64,000 nt of DNA from Tubiluchus corallicola (taxonomy: Eukaryota; Priapulida; Priapulimorpha; Priapulimorphida; Tubiluchidae), in contig JAQGDQ010000006.1 of the NCBI GenBank assembly GCA_030141605.1, forward strand, positions 412,501-476,500. The letters run 5' to 3'. The position numbers and the translations under genes were made by a program. Shown piece after piece: positions 1 through 12,533 of this stretch. Position 1 is the first letter of the stretch. The number at the start of each line of letters is the position of its first letter. A model generated the notes under the pieces. The model worked only from the letters and a program-made list of their open reading frames with translations, did not search any database and was not told the origin of the DNA.

Positions 1-156
1 ACTCATAGTAGCTGTTTCGCAAACTGTAAATAATACAATTTACCTGAAACTTTTGCTTTTCTCACTTATAAAGTAATTTTTGCAGACACATTATAATGAT
101 TGTACATGTTACTTAATTTCTTAATTATTTTGCTTGACGTGCTTTTATGAATATGA

Positions 157-162
157 TTTATT
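157..162 (-). promoter_or_regulatory. AATAAA polyadenylation signal candidate of the TGF-beta propeptide-type gene
   Basis: On the minus strand AATAAA lies about 150 nt after the TGA at 314-312. This supports 598-312 being a terminal exon, but AATAAA is frequent by chance in DNA this AT-rich. Confidence 0.35.
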
Positions 163-311
163 CCTCATACAGTTCAGTTACACCAGTATTTATAATAAAA
201 ACACATTGACAGTTAGCGCTTTAGTGAACCTGACTTACAAATGTGTTTTTTTCAACTCATTTTTTGTGTCATCATTTCTACATTACTAGCTGCACCATTT
301 GCAAGCTGATG

Positions 312-3300
312 TCACAGATGTGGCAGCGAATCTTCATTGCCATCAATGCTATCATTCTTAGTTTGTTGAAGCTTCATTTTTCGTACAGCTTGTAAATTCA
401 AAAAGTTAGCAGAACTCATCGGTCCCAGCTTCCGTATGATATCCATGTGACCGACTCGAGCAAATTGGGTAGCTTGGGAACTTGCTGCTACGTGTTTAGG
501 AAAATCTTCGGTTACAATGTTGAGCCATGGGCACTGCTCCTTAAGATGCGAATGTGTGGCATTGTGCACTTGGTTTGGTAATACGTAATTCTTCATTTCT
601 ATGAAAAGAAAAAGCTAAACAATGCCACCATAATTTTTTAGACTGCCAGGAGAGGAAGATTTTGTGTTTGTTATAAAATTTGCATATATCTTCTAGAAAA
701 TTTTGAAGCTCTTTCATACTTTTTTTTTAGATAAAGCTGGATCTTTTTTTTGTTAGTGCTAGTTTATAGACTCTAAACTGACACGATCATAAGCTGTTAT
801 GATTTCTAACATAAAAAATAATCAGGAATAGCTTTTGTATGTCCCACTGGATTTAATAAAACTTACATGCATAATAAAATAACTAAATTTGCAGCCAGTT
901 TTATTATTAAACGAATAGTATAGCTTACGTTGCAAACTCAACATACATTACCGATAACTCAAATTAAAATTTGTATTCAAAAAAATCTGGGTAAAAGTTA
1001 GGAAATTATGAAATTAAAACTAAAATTAATGAAAATTTGATGAACTGCAATGTAAAGCTAATAAAATGAAATTAAGAGCACATACGTGAATGAACAAGGA
1101 AAACTCGCGAACCTCTATGTACATCGCAGTTGAGTGGAGAAATGTATTGAAAAGGGGAAGCTGGTTCCCCTTGACTATCTTGAACCTTTATTTCCATGCC
1201 AAAGTTTTTGTGAGATTTTCTAATCCACTCCTTTATTAGGGATTTCATATTGAAACTGACCCATCCTTCTTGTTGCATTACCGGTTTTGTCCTCTTTACT
1301 ATGTGGAAGAACAGTTTTACTTTAGTTGTCCAAACATGAATAAACTGTTTCAATGTGAATAGACTACCGAGTAAACCGTCTCAGTGAAGTATGCCACTAA
1401 ATCACGTAAGTATATTCAGTTGGGCTGACAGCAATTTTTTAAACATGTAGTTTCTTCTAAATCTTCAATACAATAATTAAGTTATCACTTTTACCAGTGT
1501 ATTAAACAGTATCTAAATGTATTACACGTATTCTTGATTAATAGTATTCCTAACTAATTATTAATGATAACCTCCAAGGTAAGAGACTGAGCCGACACAA
1601 GTGTTTTAGTCACATTCAGACGTGTATCCTTCAACGGAAAAAAGCTTGAGAGGGTATGACTGATAAAACGGTTCACAAGTAGATTTCTTGGTAGTCACCC
1701 ATGTATTTACTAACCATCCCAAGACTGCTAATTTATTTATATCATTATTAATACTGTAAAATATTATAACATAACGTGCAATTTGATTATGAAAATTAAC
1801 ATTACTATAAATGACATTTTCTACAGATCTGTCTCACCTTGTAACTTTGTCAGGGTTGCCTCCACATAGTAATAGACACCTATCTGTATCTTCTCTACAT
1901 TCCGCTTATCATTGCGATTTTTTCTAACTTTATTGTTTCGCCGACCTCGTCGTGAACCAGATCTCTTCTTTCCGCGTTTTCGTCCTTCCTTTTTTGGAGT
2001 GGATCTGATCGGGTAAATATGAAATTCAGACATTTAAATTGCCTGATTCGTGATGAATGTGTTTGATAGGTTAATTTGCATCAAATGGTCTGACGTTCGA
2101 GTCCAAGTAAAGGGAAAAATTTTTCAGACTTTCTCATTTAGCATTACTTTTTTGTAATTATATAACTGACTGACTTCGTTGTTTGCCTTGATGCAGTGTG
2201 GACCATGTTTCCCTATTAATAGACCTCTTACGGCTTATTTTCTAAATTTCTTGGTCTGAAAAGTTAGAGTCCATGGTTTGTAATAGTTAACATTAAATGC
2301 CCGGAAGTCAGAAGGCCCTGGTGTTCGAGTCCCAACAGAGGTGCAAAAATTTATCAGGCTTGGTAATTTGATATTACTTTTGTGCGTTTGCATAATTGAA
2401 TACGTTTTAGTGAATGACGGGATGGTAAACAACATACATACATGTAAATCATACTAAGTTACACAATAAACTTATACAACGTCATATAGGCCTACGAATA
2501 GCAAAGATATAAATGTTGTCTAAACTTGCCTTTCAATCCTATGATTTGTTTCCAAGCTTTCATTGTTTGTGGCATTACTACTATGAGGAATGAGGTATAA
2601 TCTCAAGGTAGCAGAAGACACCTTGGTTTCCACCAAATCCGTTTGTTTAGTCTCAAATTCAGATACATCGAAATAAAGTCTGAACAAATTGGTGCTGTTC
2701 CATTCGACTCCTTCCGCCAAATGCTCAGGTGGATAGCCTAATTAACGAATGTGCATTAAATGAAGCAAAAAATACACAAATAATTTAACCGTGTATTTAA
2801 AAAATCGGTAATTATCCTATACATCCAGCATATAACACAAAAACATACGTAGCGTATGCATGCATAGGTAACACATTAGAAAGTTTTTTTCAACTCTGGC
2901 GACTGTAAGGAGTCGGTCACCTTATGACTATATCGTTTAGTCGCAGGCAAGTGAGGTGGCAAAAGTTGAGCGCGTGCAGCAGGCATTAACACCAAATCCG
3001 CTACAAAAGATGCACCAACTTCACATTTTACCGTTTATACATCTGGCGTAATTTCCCCTCAGACGAGTTTGCAGTACTGGCAGACGTCCAACTTAAAAAC
3101 GTCTGAAGGTCGATGGAAAGTTAACAAGCAGATTGTTGACGTAACGTCTGGCAGCTTTTCATTTGTATATTAATGAAATTCAGAACGAACGTTCAATAAA
3201 TGACAAGAGATATTTACTTTTTAAGTACTTACAAACCAATATGACATCGCGCTTTTGTTTTTTCGAGTGTTAATGTAGTTGTTAATGTTATTAAAATAAT

Positions 3301-5200
3301 ATTATAGATCTTACAGACAGCGAAATTCGATGACAGGAAAACTATTTGATATGGAAAAGTTATAATAATTATTCGGCGAAGGGAGAATAAGAACTTAATA
3401 AAGTACCCACAAATAAAAGCACATTAAACGCGTCATTTTGCAACCATTTTTAAACCTCAGTTTGACTCGCCCACTGTTTAAATCACTCTCGTGCAGCATA
3501 ATATGGTAAGCATTCGAAATCGCTTTTGGCGCAAAAAGGTATGGCTTTTTGGACCAAGTCATCCCTCCAGGTCAATAAACTGCTTTACAACTTGTCAGCT
3601 TAGCTTCGTTGTGGGTCACAGAACTAATCGAGTTTCATTTAAACAAGCTAGGCAAATTTCTAGGACGGGTTTCATCTTATTAAATTTACAAAAGTATAAA
3701 GCGATTACGAAACGTAATGTGCTGCACACCACTTACAAGATCCCGGTGCGCTCTTAAATTTCTTCGTGTAGATGACCTGGCTACTGACACCTGAATTGTC
3801 TCCACCCTCTTCCTCTGTTGTAACGTAGTTACGCTCAAAAAGATCCATTAGGTTCTCCCTCTCCTCCTCCGTGAACACGTTAGAGGTAATATTTGGCTTT
3901 CTCTTCAGGCCCAGTCTCCGCAGGATCTCGGCTTGAATTTGGATCAACCGCGCCTGTCGTTTCCTTTCAACATAGTTATTTTCTCTGTTATTTTCAATGT
4001 TCATGTTAACGCATGTTGACATTAATAATCATTAATGGTTGGAAAAGTATTTAAAACAAAATTCTCTAAAACTTTGTGGCTAGTGCCACGCTGACTACAC
4101 ACAAAAATGGCAAATCAAACAATATGGAATTTATTGCAAGGAATTTTACTGGTGGGGCAAATTCAAGTAATATGAATCTTTATGTTTGATTTTACTTGGC
4201 CAACCTGTTGGGGGTCTCGGGGATGGACAAGTTATTTTACGGTCATGTTTCATAGGCATAAACATGTAAGCAGTGCTTGAATGGAAGAGAGTTAATCTGT
4301 TGTGCACTGCCGGAAGCCGAAGTGTAATGCTTTAAAAACACTTCTGGCAATGAGGCAAGTACGACCAACGAATAGAGGGGCAGATGCCCACCATTAAAAA
4401 ATTTTGCAGTAAAAAATTACCTCATACATTTATGCAAAATTCCAAACACGAATTTCTCACTTTGGGCCTAATAAACGTAAGTGTTTTTTTGAGCTTTTGG
4501 AATTAACAATTGAAGATCGTAACACAAATTCATTAAATGTACTAACCCAATTTTTACTATTTAGCAATTTCTCGATTATTAGATTACTTCTTTGTAACAA
4601 AAATATACCATCTGCATAATAACTCTGATAGTTCTGAAAATTTCAAGCGGCTTTTATCAATGCGTTTGCATCTAAAATTAAGCTACTCAAGGAGACATTG
4701 CATAAAAACGGCTTTGGGGCAATATCGCTATTAAAATTTGTAAAATTTTAACTTGTAATGCTTTTACAGCAAACCACTTTTCAGATTATATCGTTTAATA
4801 TTTTTGCTTTTTATAACAGATATGATTGACCCTGTTGTATTTTGAAGTGCAATCGGATTTAGTTGTTTATTTGAAAGTGAGCTGTAGGTAAATAACGCAT
4901 ATAAATCGACTATAGGTTATACATACATCGCGCAAATACGCACCTTTCTCGCTTCCTTAAAATTGCTAGTGTTTCGTAATCCAGCGTTGCTGAGACGTTG
5001 TATGCTTCGCTTCCATTTGAAAGTTTTTCATTGGCAGTTAAGTCTGTTTCACTTGTATTTACATTATTTATTGCCTGATTTTTCAAGCTTTCCAACGTTT
5101 CAAGTTCCATAGGTGATTTAGTCGGATCGATGACTGCAAAACTAGATACTAGTAACACTAATGTACTGAACACAAAGTTTACCTTCACAAAAAAATCCAT
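312..5200 (-). CDS. Secreted TGF-beta propeptide-type protein, six exons, no cystine-knot domain found
   Basis: Six minus-strand exons join in frame: 5200-4944, 3984-3737, 2707-2530, 2004-1838, 1298-1086 and 598-312 (1350 nt, 449 residues, TGA stop at 314-312). The start ATG at 5200 opens a signal peptide (MDFFVKVNFVFSTLVLLVSS). Exon 2 has the helical start typical of TGF-beta family prodomains (IQAEILRRLGLKRKPNI). Exon 3 has RLYFDVSEF and ATLRLYLIP, and exon 5 has GWVSFNMKSLIKEWI followed by FGMEIKVQDSQG; both are standard prodomain strands. Exon 4 is extremely basic. Several N-glycosylation sequons are present. The whole model has only two cysteines (exons 5 and 6), so the usual seven-to-nine-cysteine ligand is absent. 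Intron 3 appears to use a GC donor (AAAG/GCAAGT at 2529-2524). Exon 2 could also start at an AG 30 nt further in, in the same phase. The last exon has an excellent polypyrimidine acceptor and AATAAA about 150 nt after the stop. Alternatively exon 6 is an alternative end and the ligand lies off the left edge. Confidence 0.62.
2040..2420. repeat. Two related SINE-like copies with tRNA B-box-like motifs
   Basis: Two segments in the intron between exons 3 and 4 of the propeptide gene share a layout. One has GACGTTCGAGTCC near 2091-2104, the other GGTGTTCGAGTCCC near 2320-2333; both resemble the Pol III B box. Each is followed by a similar tail: an A/T-rich stretch, then TTTTTCAGACTT or TTTATCAGGCTT, then ATTACTTTT. 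I could not place a clear A box. They are best read as old, diverged tRNA-derived SINE copies. Confidence 0.4.
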
Positions 5201-5299
5201 TTCTGGATTGATGGGATAAAAGGAATTAAACAGCACAAATTAGTTTGATCACTTAAGTTAATGGGCAAATTATTTCACGTTTTTTCAATACACGCTTTC

Positions 5300-5545
5300 T
5301 TAAAAAACACATCGCATTTGGATTATCAACACGTCCACTCTGCTACTTTTACAGATGCAACTCCCGGGTGAGCTGGTAACGTCACAGCTTGGGATGAAAG
5401 GCTTCACGCGTTTTCGCTTACTGCCCAGACGGAACATCTGAACAAGTTTGTCATTTTGTAAAAGGATTGCTTGTGGTTTGCCTTGGCAAACAAGATTCTG
5501 CGCTTTGCCAGGAATAACATAACTCTTCGTTTGCTGAGTAAGCAT
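5300..5545 (-). CDS. Unrecognised 81-codon ORF upstream of the propeptide gene
   Basis: An ATG-started ORF of 81 codons lies on the same strand about 100 nt upstream of the propeptide gene's start codon. It has a basic stretch (GSKRKRVKPF) and five cysteines, four of them in the C-terminal third, and ends near the propeptide leader. I do not recognise it. It could be an upstream ORF in that gene's leader, a separate small exon, or chance. No splice signals decide the matter. Confidence 0.18.
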   Translation of the reverse strand: MLTQQTKSYVIPGKAQNLVCQGKPQAILLQNDKLVQMFRLGSKRKRVKPFIPSCDVTSSPGSCICKSSRVDVLIIQMRCVF

Positions 5546-5569
5546 TCTCCGCAGGTCCTAATGGTACAC

Positions 5570-5725
5570 TGACTAACTGAGCGAGAAACTGATTACATGG
5601 CGTGTGATCATCTGGCAGACAGACAAACAGACAGATAGATAAGCACTCAATAGATCAACTGCCTGACCGACCGACTAACTGATTGCGGAATCAATCGATC
5701 GACTAGAAACCCACTGCGTGCAGCT
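5570..5725. repeat. Low-complexity stretch rich in GACAGACA/GATAGATA and CTGACTAACTG
   Basis: Short direct repeats of GACAGACA, CAGATAGATA, ACTGACTAACTG and GATCGA make up this stretch. It looks like degenerate simple-sequence DNA. No gene is seen from here to KLHL10 (5726-7889). Confidence 0.5.
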
Positions 5726-7795
5726 ACATTTACCATGCACTAGATTTGTCTTTTAACACAGAATTTTTGCACAGATAAACAGAATCAGCTATAGACTGTT
5801 TATAATTATAAAATACTGTTACGTGGTGAAACGTAGTAGTGGAGAACTTCAGATAATGTTTCGGCCCAGGATTAACAATTCTTACCTAAATTTAATAATG
5901 CAGCTTAAAAACCTGTTAACTACATGAATTTCTGGGCCCGATTTTGCCTTTGACAGCCTTACTAAAGCCAGGTAATCCCGAGAATATAACAAAATTGAAT
6001 AAATTCAGATCCAAATCCGCTAGCGTAATGCCGTGACCGATTTTTTGCACTTGTCTAATATTAGAGTGCGGTTAACCCATGTCAATACTTACAATGTGCG
6101 TGATGTCCGTGACTAATTTGAAATTTCGAGACGCTGCGATGTTCTCGCCGAGATCTTTGTTTTTATTTATTTTTATCTTCACCTTTGTTACAGCCCCTGG
6201 ACACTTCATATGTCTGCCCTGGAAGCTTCTCGACTCTAGTTATAATAGTTTTATAGAGTTATACATTGTTATGCATTTTGGCTCCTATCTCGAGCTGTTA
6301 AAAATACCAGCTTTTTAAAACTCCTCTTGCACGCCTATCTCACAATACCCAAATGCTTATAAAAATGAACTCAAATCCCTAAAACTAGTTGAATGGCAAT
6401 CGAAAAACTGACCGGTGTCTAGTGTCTTTGACCTTTTGATCACCGTTCACCACACCACGTTCGAAGCCCATAATTTACAGGTATCTACTCTGTAAATTTC
6501 GTGATTCTAGTGCTCTGTGTTTGGCAATTAAGTTAAATTAAAAGATGGAAAACTGGATGCCTAACATAAGGATGAAAAATCAGCGTCAGGGGTTTTCCTA
6601 GATCAGCAACGCTAGCGCTCGCGGATAAAAAGCTTAATGTGCTGTACTATACTGCTCTGTGATCTCGAAGTTACCTTTCCAGTTGAACGATCGAGTGCCT
6701 ACCTGCTTTTTAGTCCATCTAAGCTTTGTGGCTCACAGAGTCAAAGCTTCACAATTAAGTAAAATGATGTTCGACAGAAACAGTCATTTTGGAATAAGAT
6801 TACTCGGGATTTGTAGAATTTGGACTTGCTGCAATCTAGAAAGAGGATGATGCTGTCATAGAGGAGGTTGTCAAGACAAGGATATATGACTGCAGGTTCG
6901 ATTTTTAATGCGGAAAGCACAGATGCCTAGGAGGTAAGAGGAACTTTCATTGAAAAAAGAAATCGATATGATTGGAAATGATATTTTCACTGATGTTTTT
7001 ATGGTGTATCGAGGACCTGTTACTACTATGCGCCCAACCCTCACGGGATATAAGAAATGGCACAGTACTACTACCGTACTGCTACAGTAGAGGAGCAGTG
7101 CTACTACGAGTTTTCAGGGACATTTTTGCTGGAAACTGGTAGAAGGTGCTGACACTGGACTTTTGATTCGGTAGAGAGAATTTTGTCTCATATGCACAAG
7201 ACTGTAAATCCCAAAGAGATTTTGCAGACCTGAGAAACGTAAGCGGTTTTTGGGGTCAAATTTTCATAACTACATTAAACCATCCTGTTTTTTTCAGGAT
7301 TAACAAATCAAACCAGTAAAATTTCTGGCTGCAAAATGTCTGGATATTTCCAGTCGTCAGACATCTAGGGTATCCTTCTGGTAATCCATTTGAAAATCTC
7401 AACAAAAGAATGGCGTTTCTAAAAGCCAAATCAAACTTGATCTAAATGAAACAACTATATATTCTTAAAAAAACATAATTGTAAACATATTACAGTAACA
7501 ACGTTTTTGTAATAAAAATAGAATGACTAGAACGATTGCGTTTTTAAATTTCAACCATTCTCACTCGTCATCATTTTAATTTTTCTTCTGCTGTATTCAA
7601 GGTAAACGTACATATGCATATACCGGTTTCATCAGTTGTTTTGCAGCTGGCTATATATTCATATACGGATTAAAGAGTTTAAATTAATCTTACTAGTTTT
7701 AAATTGCTACAAAAAGGAGAAACGTTTTCGTCTTATTACGAATTAGAACATTTAAGAAAACAGAAAAAACAGCTTTTCTGGTGATACATATGAGC

Positions 7796-7801
7796 TTTAT
7801 T
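7796..7801 (-). promoter_or_regulatory. Polyadenylation signal AATAAA of KLHL10
   Basis: AATAAA on the minus strand, about 90 nt downstream of the KLHL10 stop codon, at a normal distance for the poly(A) signal of that gene. Confidence 0.5.
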
Positions 7802-7889
7802 ATAAAAACGCTCAATTCACTAGTTAATCGTTAATACTATATTTATCGCTGTTTGTACAATTTTATATTAAACCACTGGATTCAATAAT

Positions 7890-10800
7890 TTACTGAACTT
7901 GTCTAGTTTGTTGTCCTGCTTGTTGCCTGGTTAATTTTAGCTTTTCTTCCACAAGTTTATCACGATTTTTGTGTATAAAATCTCGGACGTTGGGAAGCCC
8001 GTCTACCACGCAAGCGGCCAGGGCGCTGCGGTAGATTCCCATGTCTGTAGCTTCATACCATTCGTTGTTGCTCTCTTCGTAACATTCGACTTGGTAAATT
8101 GTCGTCACTCCATTGAACCCACCAATTACAAATACCATGTCATCAATGACCTGCAATTTTTACAATTTCTAACTTATGGGAGACGAACAGAAAGTACCCA
8201 GCACCTAAGTGACTCACAGGTAAGAACTACTTGAACATAATTGGGACTACTACATTTTTAATTGGGGACGTTTCTTTAAAAAACTTCTTTCTATTTGCAA
8301 TGATTATTTTAAAATATCAATTGTATTTTAATTTACTGCAACACTCCTGGCAATATTATGTGAAGTATTGTATGTTAACCAAACATGTACATTACTTTGG
8401 AAGTAACAAATAACAATCGAAAAGCAAGATATGTATAATTAGCGTTTTCTACATATATGTGTGGCCCCATTGAAGGCTTACCAAGTGAAACTCATTCGGG
8501 ACTATGATGAAAATAGTCGAGTAAAATGAATGTACTTTATAACTAAGCAATATGAACAAACCACCAAAACAAAATCGAACAACAATGTAGTCATTTTTAA
8601 GAAGTTAGACAAATCGTGGAGTCTTGACGTGCACTCCATCTGAAGTGCTGTAAAGCAAGATGTAGGATAAGAACCCTGTTTTCAGTTTTTTAAACCGTGT
8701 TAACGATACGGGTGTTTACTTATCTTATTGCTGGTAGTAATGCTACCATAGGGATGTACAAAAATACCGGGAAATTGCAACAATTCCCACACGGACATTT
8801 TTATTGCTTAAAGGTTTTCTATTAGTGTACTGAAAAACCTTTTTTCTACTATTATTTTAAATAGTCGAATAAAGACAGACGTTTGTTTTATTTATTTGAG
8901 TATTGTCATAGCCTTGTTTGCCAAACCTACCACGACATCCAAAATGTCTGCACTAAATATAAGCTGGTCTACTAAAAATATTAATACAGTGCATGTTATT
9001 TTGTGATAGACACGTGATAGTAAGTCCGACATACGCTACCCAAAATATTTTTGAGCAGTGGGTACTAATCATAGATAAGGGATAAGAATCTTAAACTAAT
9101 TATTATAATATTAAATGTCAAGATTATTATTAATAATGTTACAAACCCACAGTTTGGTATTGTTATCAGTATTATTTGAATTTTGGCACTAATTTTGAAA
9201 GGCAGGAAATGCGAAAAAAATGGAATGCAATCTAGATTTGAACCAAAGACCTTCTGATTCACAATTTTATTTAAGTGTGGTGGGTTTGTAACAACAAGAA
9301 TGGTAAACGATTTGAGTACAGCAAATCCACTCACCTTCAATCGTAGTCAAAAGCTACTCTGCGAATAAATTTAATGTGTGTTTCTCTATTTGTACTATGC
9401 ATTGTGTACTCTTATGGATTGTTATATCATCAACAGAAATCTCACATTTAGATTCTAATTCACCGCATGTATTATATGAGTGACATTACCTCTACTGCAA
9501 AGTTACTTCGGGGTGTATACATATCCGGTATTGCTGACCAAGTGTCAGTAACCGGATTGTACTTTTCTCCGCTACACATCCTTGAAATACCATTGAAACC
9601 ACCCAGTACGTAAACTTGCCCATGGTACGTTGTACAACTAACTCCACTGCGCCTGTTTCTCATTGGCGCTACCATGGTCCATAGTTCCGTTTCCGGGTCA
9701 TACGCTTCTGCAGAACTTAGACATTCTTGGCCGTTGAAGCCTCCAGTGATGTAGATTTTTCCATCGAGCACAGTGGCGCTGGCGTCGCTGCGCTGCAGGT
9801 GCATAGGTGCAATCAAGCTCCATTGATTTGTTTTGGGATTAAAACGCTCGGTTGTGTTCAGCCGCGTGTGCCCGTCAAAGCCGCCCATTGCGTAAATGAA
9901 GCCACCGAGAACAACAGCGCTGACGTAACAGCGTCGTGAATTCATGGGGGCGGCTTCTCTAAATGACTTACTGACGGGGTCAAAAATACGGACGCTGTTG
10001 AAATATTCCATTCCATCAAAGCCACCGATTATGTACACTAGCTGGTCGAGTACTACACAGCCGTGATACGCTCTAGGTCCAATTTCACCGTTAGTTGTTA
10101 CCTTAACCCAGCGATCAGCTCTGGTATCATAAGCTTCTATCAAGTTGGTTGGACTTCCACCACTCCAACCTCCAACAGCAAATAATATTTCATGTGGTAT
10201 TCTAGGCTTTGCTAGTGGGCTTTCTAGTACTACCCTTTCCTTTTCGTTTTCCTCAGCTTCTGCGTTCATCCCTAAATCGTACAAAAACTTCAAAGTTTCA
10301 ATGATTAACTGTTTGCATTCGTCGTTATCCTTCACAAAGGGATGCGCTTTTATTTTTTCAACAAAAAAATTCGCATCTAGCAGACCAAGTCTTACAGTAG
10401 GAAGTAATTTTGCTATGTACTGTTTACGGTTTTCTGGGTCATGATTTATCCATTTTAAAACAGCGTTGAAGGCCATCTCTTCATTCCGAACGTTCAAATT
10501 ATCGGCACCAATAAACTGATTCATTTCGTTTACATCCAAGTTTAAATACTCCTCGTTCACAGACCAAAGCTCGATAAAATTTTTCATAATGAACTTCCAA
10601 GCTCGCTTTTCTAGATCTTTACAAAAATACGTTCTCGCTATATTTAAAACACCGAAACAATTGTAGATACTTATCCGATCGCCAATGAAATCACAACATT
10701 CTCGCACCATTCCCATTACGTTAAACTGATCGGCAGCAGCTAACAATTTTTGAACATTGTCACCAGTTAAAGAACAAGATCGCGTATATGCAAATTCTGT

Positions 10801-11061
10801 TATGTTTCCTAAGGATTCTGCGTCTATCCCAGGAATATAATACTCGGGAATTTTGCTGGCGTTAAGATCTTTCGGACTGTTCGTGAAAAGTGCACGAAAA
10901 TACGGACTACAAGCAGAAAGAATTGCTCTATGAATCTGAAAACTGCCACTTTCACATTTTAATATTGCGTCACATAGTTGTCCACAATCTCGCATCTCCC
11001 GGAGCGTGTTGATGGCTTGCGTGCTTAAAGTTCTGATATTTGGCTCTTTTAGCGATTCCAT
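7890..11061 (-). CDS. KLHL10: Kelch-like protein 10, Cullin-3 ubiquitin ligase adaptor
   Basis: Two exons, 11061-9490 (524 codons) and 8150-7890, join in phase 0 (GAG/GTAATG donor, TTGCAG/GTCATT acceptor), giving 610 residues against about 608 for the vertebrate protein. Residues about 20-130 are the BTB domain (CDAILKCESGSFQIHRAILS), which dimerises and binds Cullin-3. About 135-240 is BACK (NRKQYIAKLLPTVRLGLL). From about 290 come six Kelch blades with paired glycines (AVGGWSGG, IIGGFDG, AMGGFDG, ITGGFNG, VLGGFNG, VIGGFNG). Similarity to KLHL10 is nearly continuous (LLAAADQFNVMGMVREC; RRCYVSAVVLGGFIYAMGGFDG), with a divergent glutamine-rich C terminus. In vertebrates and insects KLHL10 is the substrate adaptor of a Cullin-3 ligase in spermatids and is needed for male fertility. 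The same job is inferred here. The start is the first in-frame ATG before the BTB domain. Confidence 0.97.
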
Positions 11062-11203
11062 AATTTAAATTTGGTGTGTGCATCTTTGTATCTTCTTGTT
11101 GCGATTTCCACACGCATAATTCTGTAAAATCATTTACTCTTACATTATGTATGATCCATTCCTGCCCAATTTTCGTTGCCCAGTAACACGTCGAGGAAGC
11201 CAT
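10970..11203 (-). other. Upstream ORF overlapping the KLHL10 start codon in another frame
   Basis: An ATG at 11203 opens a 77-codon frame (MASSTCYWATKIGQEWI...) that passes the KLHL10 ATG at 11061 and ends at 10970. If the KLHL10 transcript starts upstream of 11203, this frame would compete with KLHL10 for initiation. A GTAAGA donor-like site lies inside it at about 11142, so the leader may instead be spliced. Confidence 0.25.
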
Positions 11204-11221
11204 ATCGTCAAAATTCGTCAC

Positions 11222-12533
11222 AGTAACTTTGTTAGTAACAAATTATGGTTTTGCTATAGCAACATCATATAGGTACATTAGTTTAGTTGCTCCAAAAAGT
11301 TTGTTCTCTTTCTGTGTTTTCCTAAAATTTCTCGCTCAATGAAAAAACATTGATGGATACAAGGGCCAGGTACTTGGTGACTTTTTTACTTGAATTGTGT
11401 TTATGCTTGATAACACAGTGAAAGCATACATATATGGGCACCAAACAACAGTTAAGAGTAACCATGATGTAAATCATTTATCTTGTTTTTTTACATTCGT
11501 CTTTCACAAAAGCAAGCATCATTTTCATTACACATAAAGTGTAAACCACGCAATATAAATAAGGAAAACTTAACTTCAAATGTGTGAGGACTATTATAAT
11601 TTATAATAATACTCGAAACTACTTCTGTAAATATTATTGTCTAAATCATCCTGTACACAATAAGAGCTGATTTTATAGTTACATTCACTGGGGAAAACTA
11701 TTGCTTTACGTTACAGGCAATTAAGTGGCACACTTCCTTCGGGATGCTTGTGTAGACCAAAACTACTCAAAATCACCTGGTTTTATACATATATAAATTA
11801 TACAAATATACTACACAGCCGACAAACGAACCAGCAAATCATAAACGTAATTATGAACAACTGCTACGGGCAAAAACAATACTGACGAAAAAATTTTTAT
11901 TTCCTATTATTATATTTCCTACTATTTCCTATTAGCTTGCAGTCACGCATTATACGAATAATAGGCCACATATCTTTTAGAATAGCGATACAGCATTTGC
12001 CTTCACATTTATGATGAAAAGCATACAAAAATAAGTTGATTGCTCTTCACAAGCAATCATAGAAACTTGATAACAATATATATATATATATAATATAATG
12101 GTACTGGTGTATACAAAAATATACAAAAACTAATAGGTATAGTGGACTAAATCATTATGCATCTTATCAATACATACGTTCTTATAGACTATACTTAAAT
12201 TTAAATGGTTACGTGAGGCTCTGCATTGCAATCTGGATGCCGCACTAAAACGCATTTTATCTAATTTTAAAAACCTACATATAACTTATTAAAGAACAGC
12301 ATTTAAAAATCTGTAGATTATAGAAGAAGTTTACGTTAAATGTCATGCTGCTTTTCTAAAATAACAAATTCTGAAAATCAACGGGACGTTTTAGTTGTTA
12401 AAAAACAATAATGCTTGTACATTTCGCATTTTTTTACCATTTTTATATAATTACAATGTTTATATATTTATAATTTATAATATTTGTAAATTAAACAGAA
12501 TACAAATCATGTTTCAAAACACCATTCCGAGAT
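11222..12533. other. Intergenic, no gene seen
   Basis: AT-rich DNA between the KLHL10 leader and the kinase-like terminal exon. It holds an (AT)n run at about 12069-12098 and nothing else I can support. Confidence 0.5.
12069..12098. repeat. (AT)n microsatellite
   Basis: An almost pure AT dinucleotide run, then TAATATAATGG. Confidence 0.7.
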
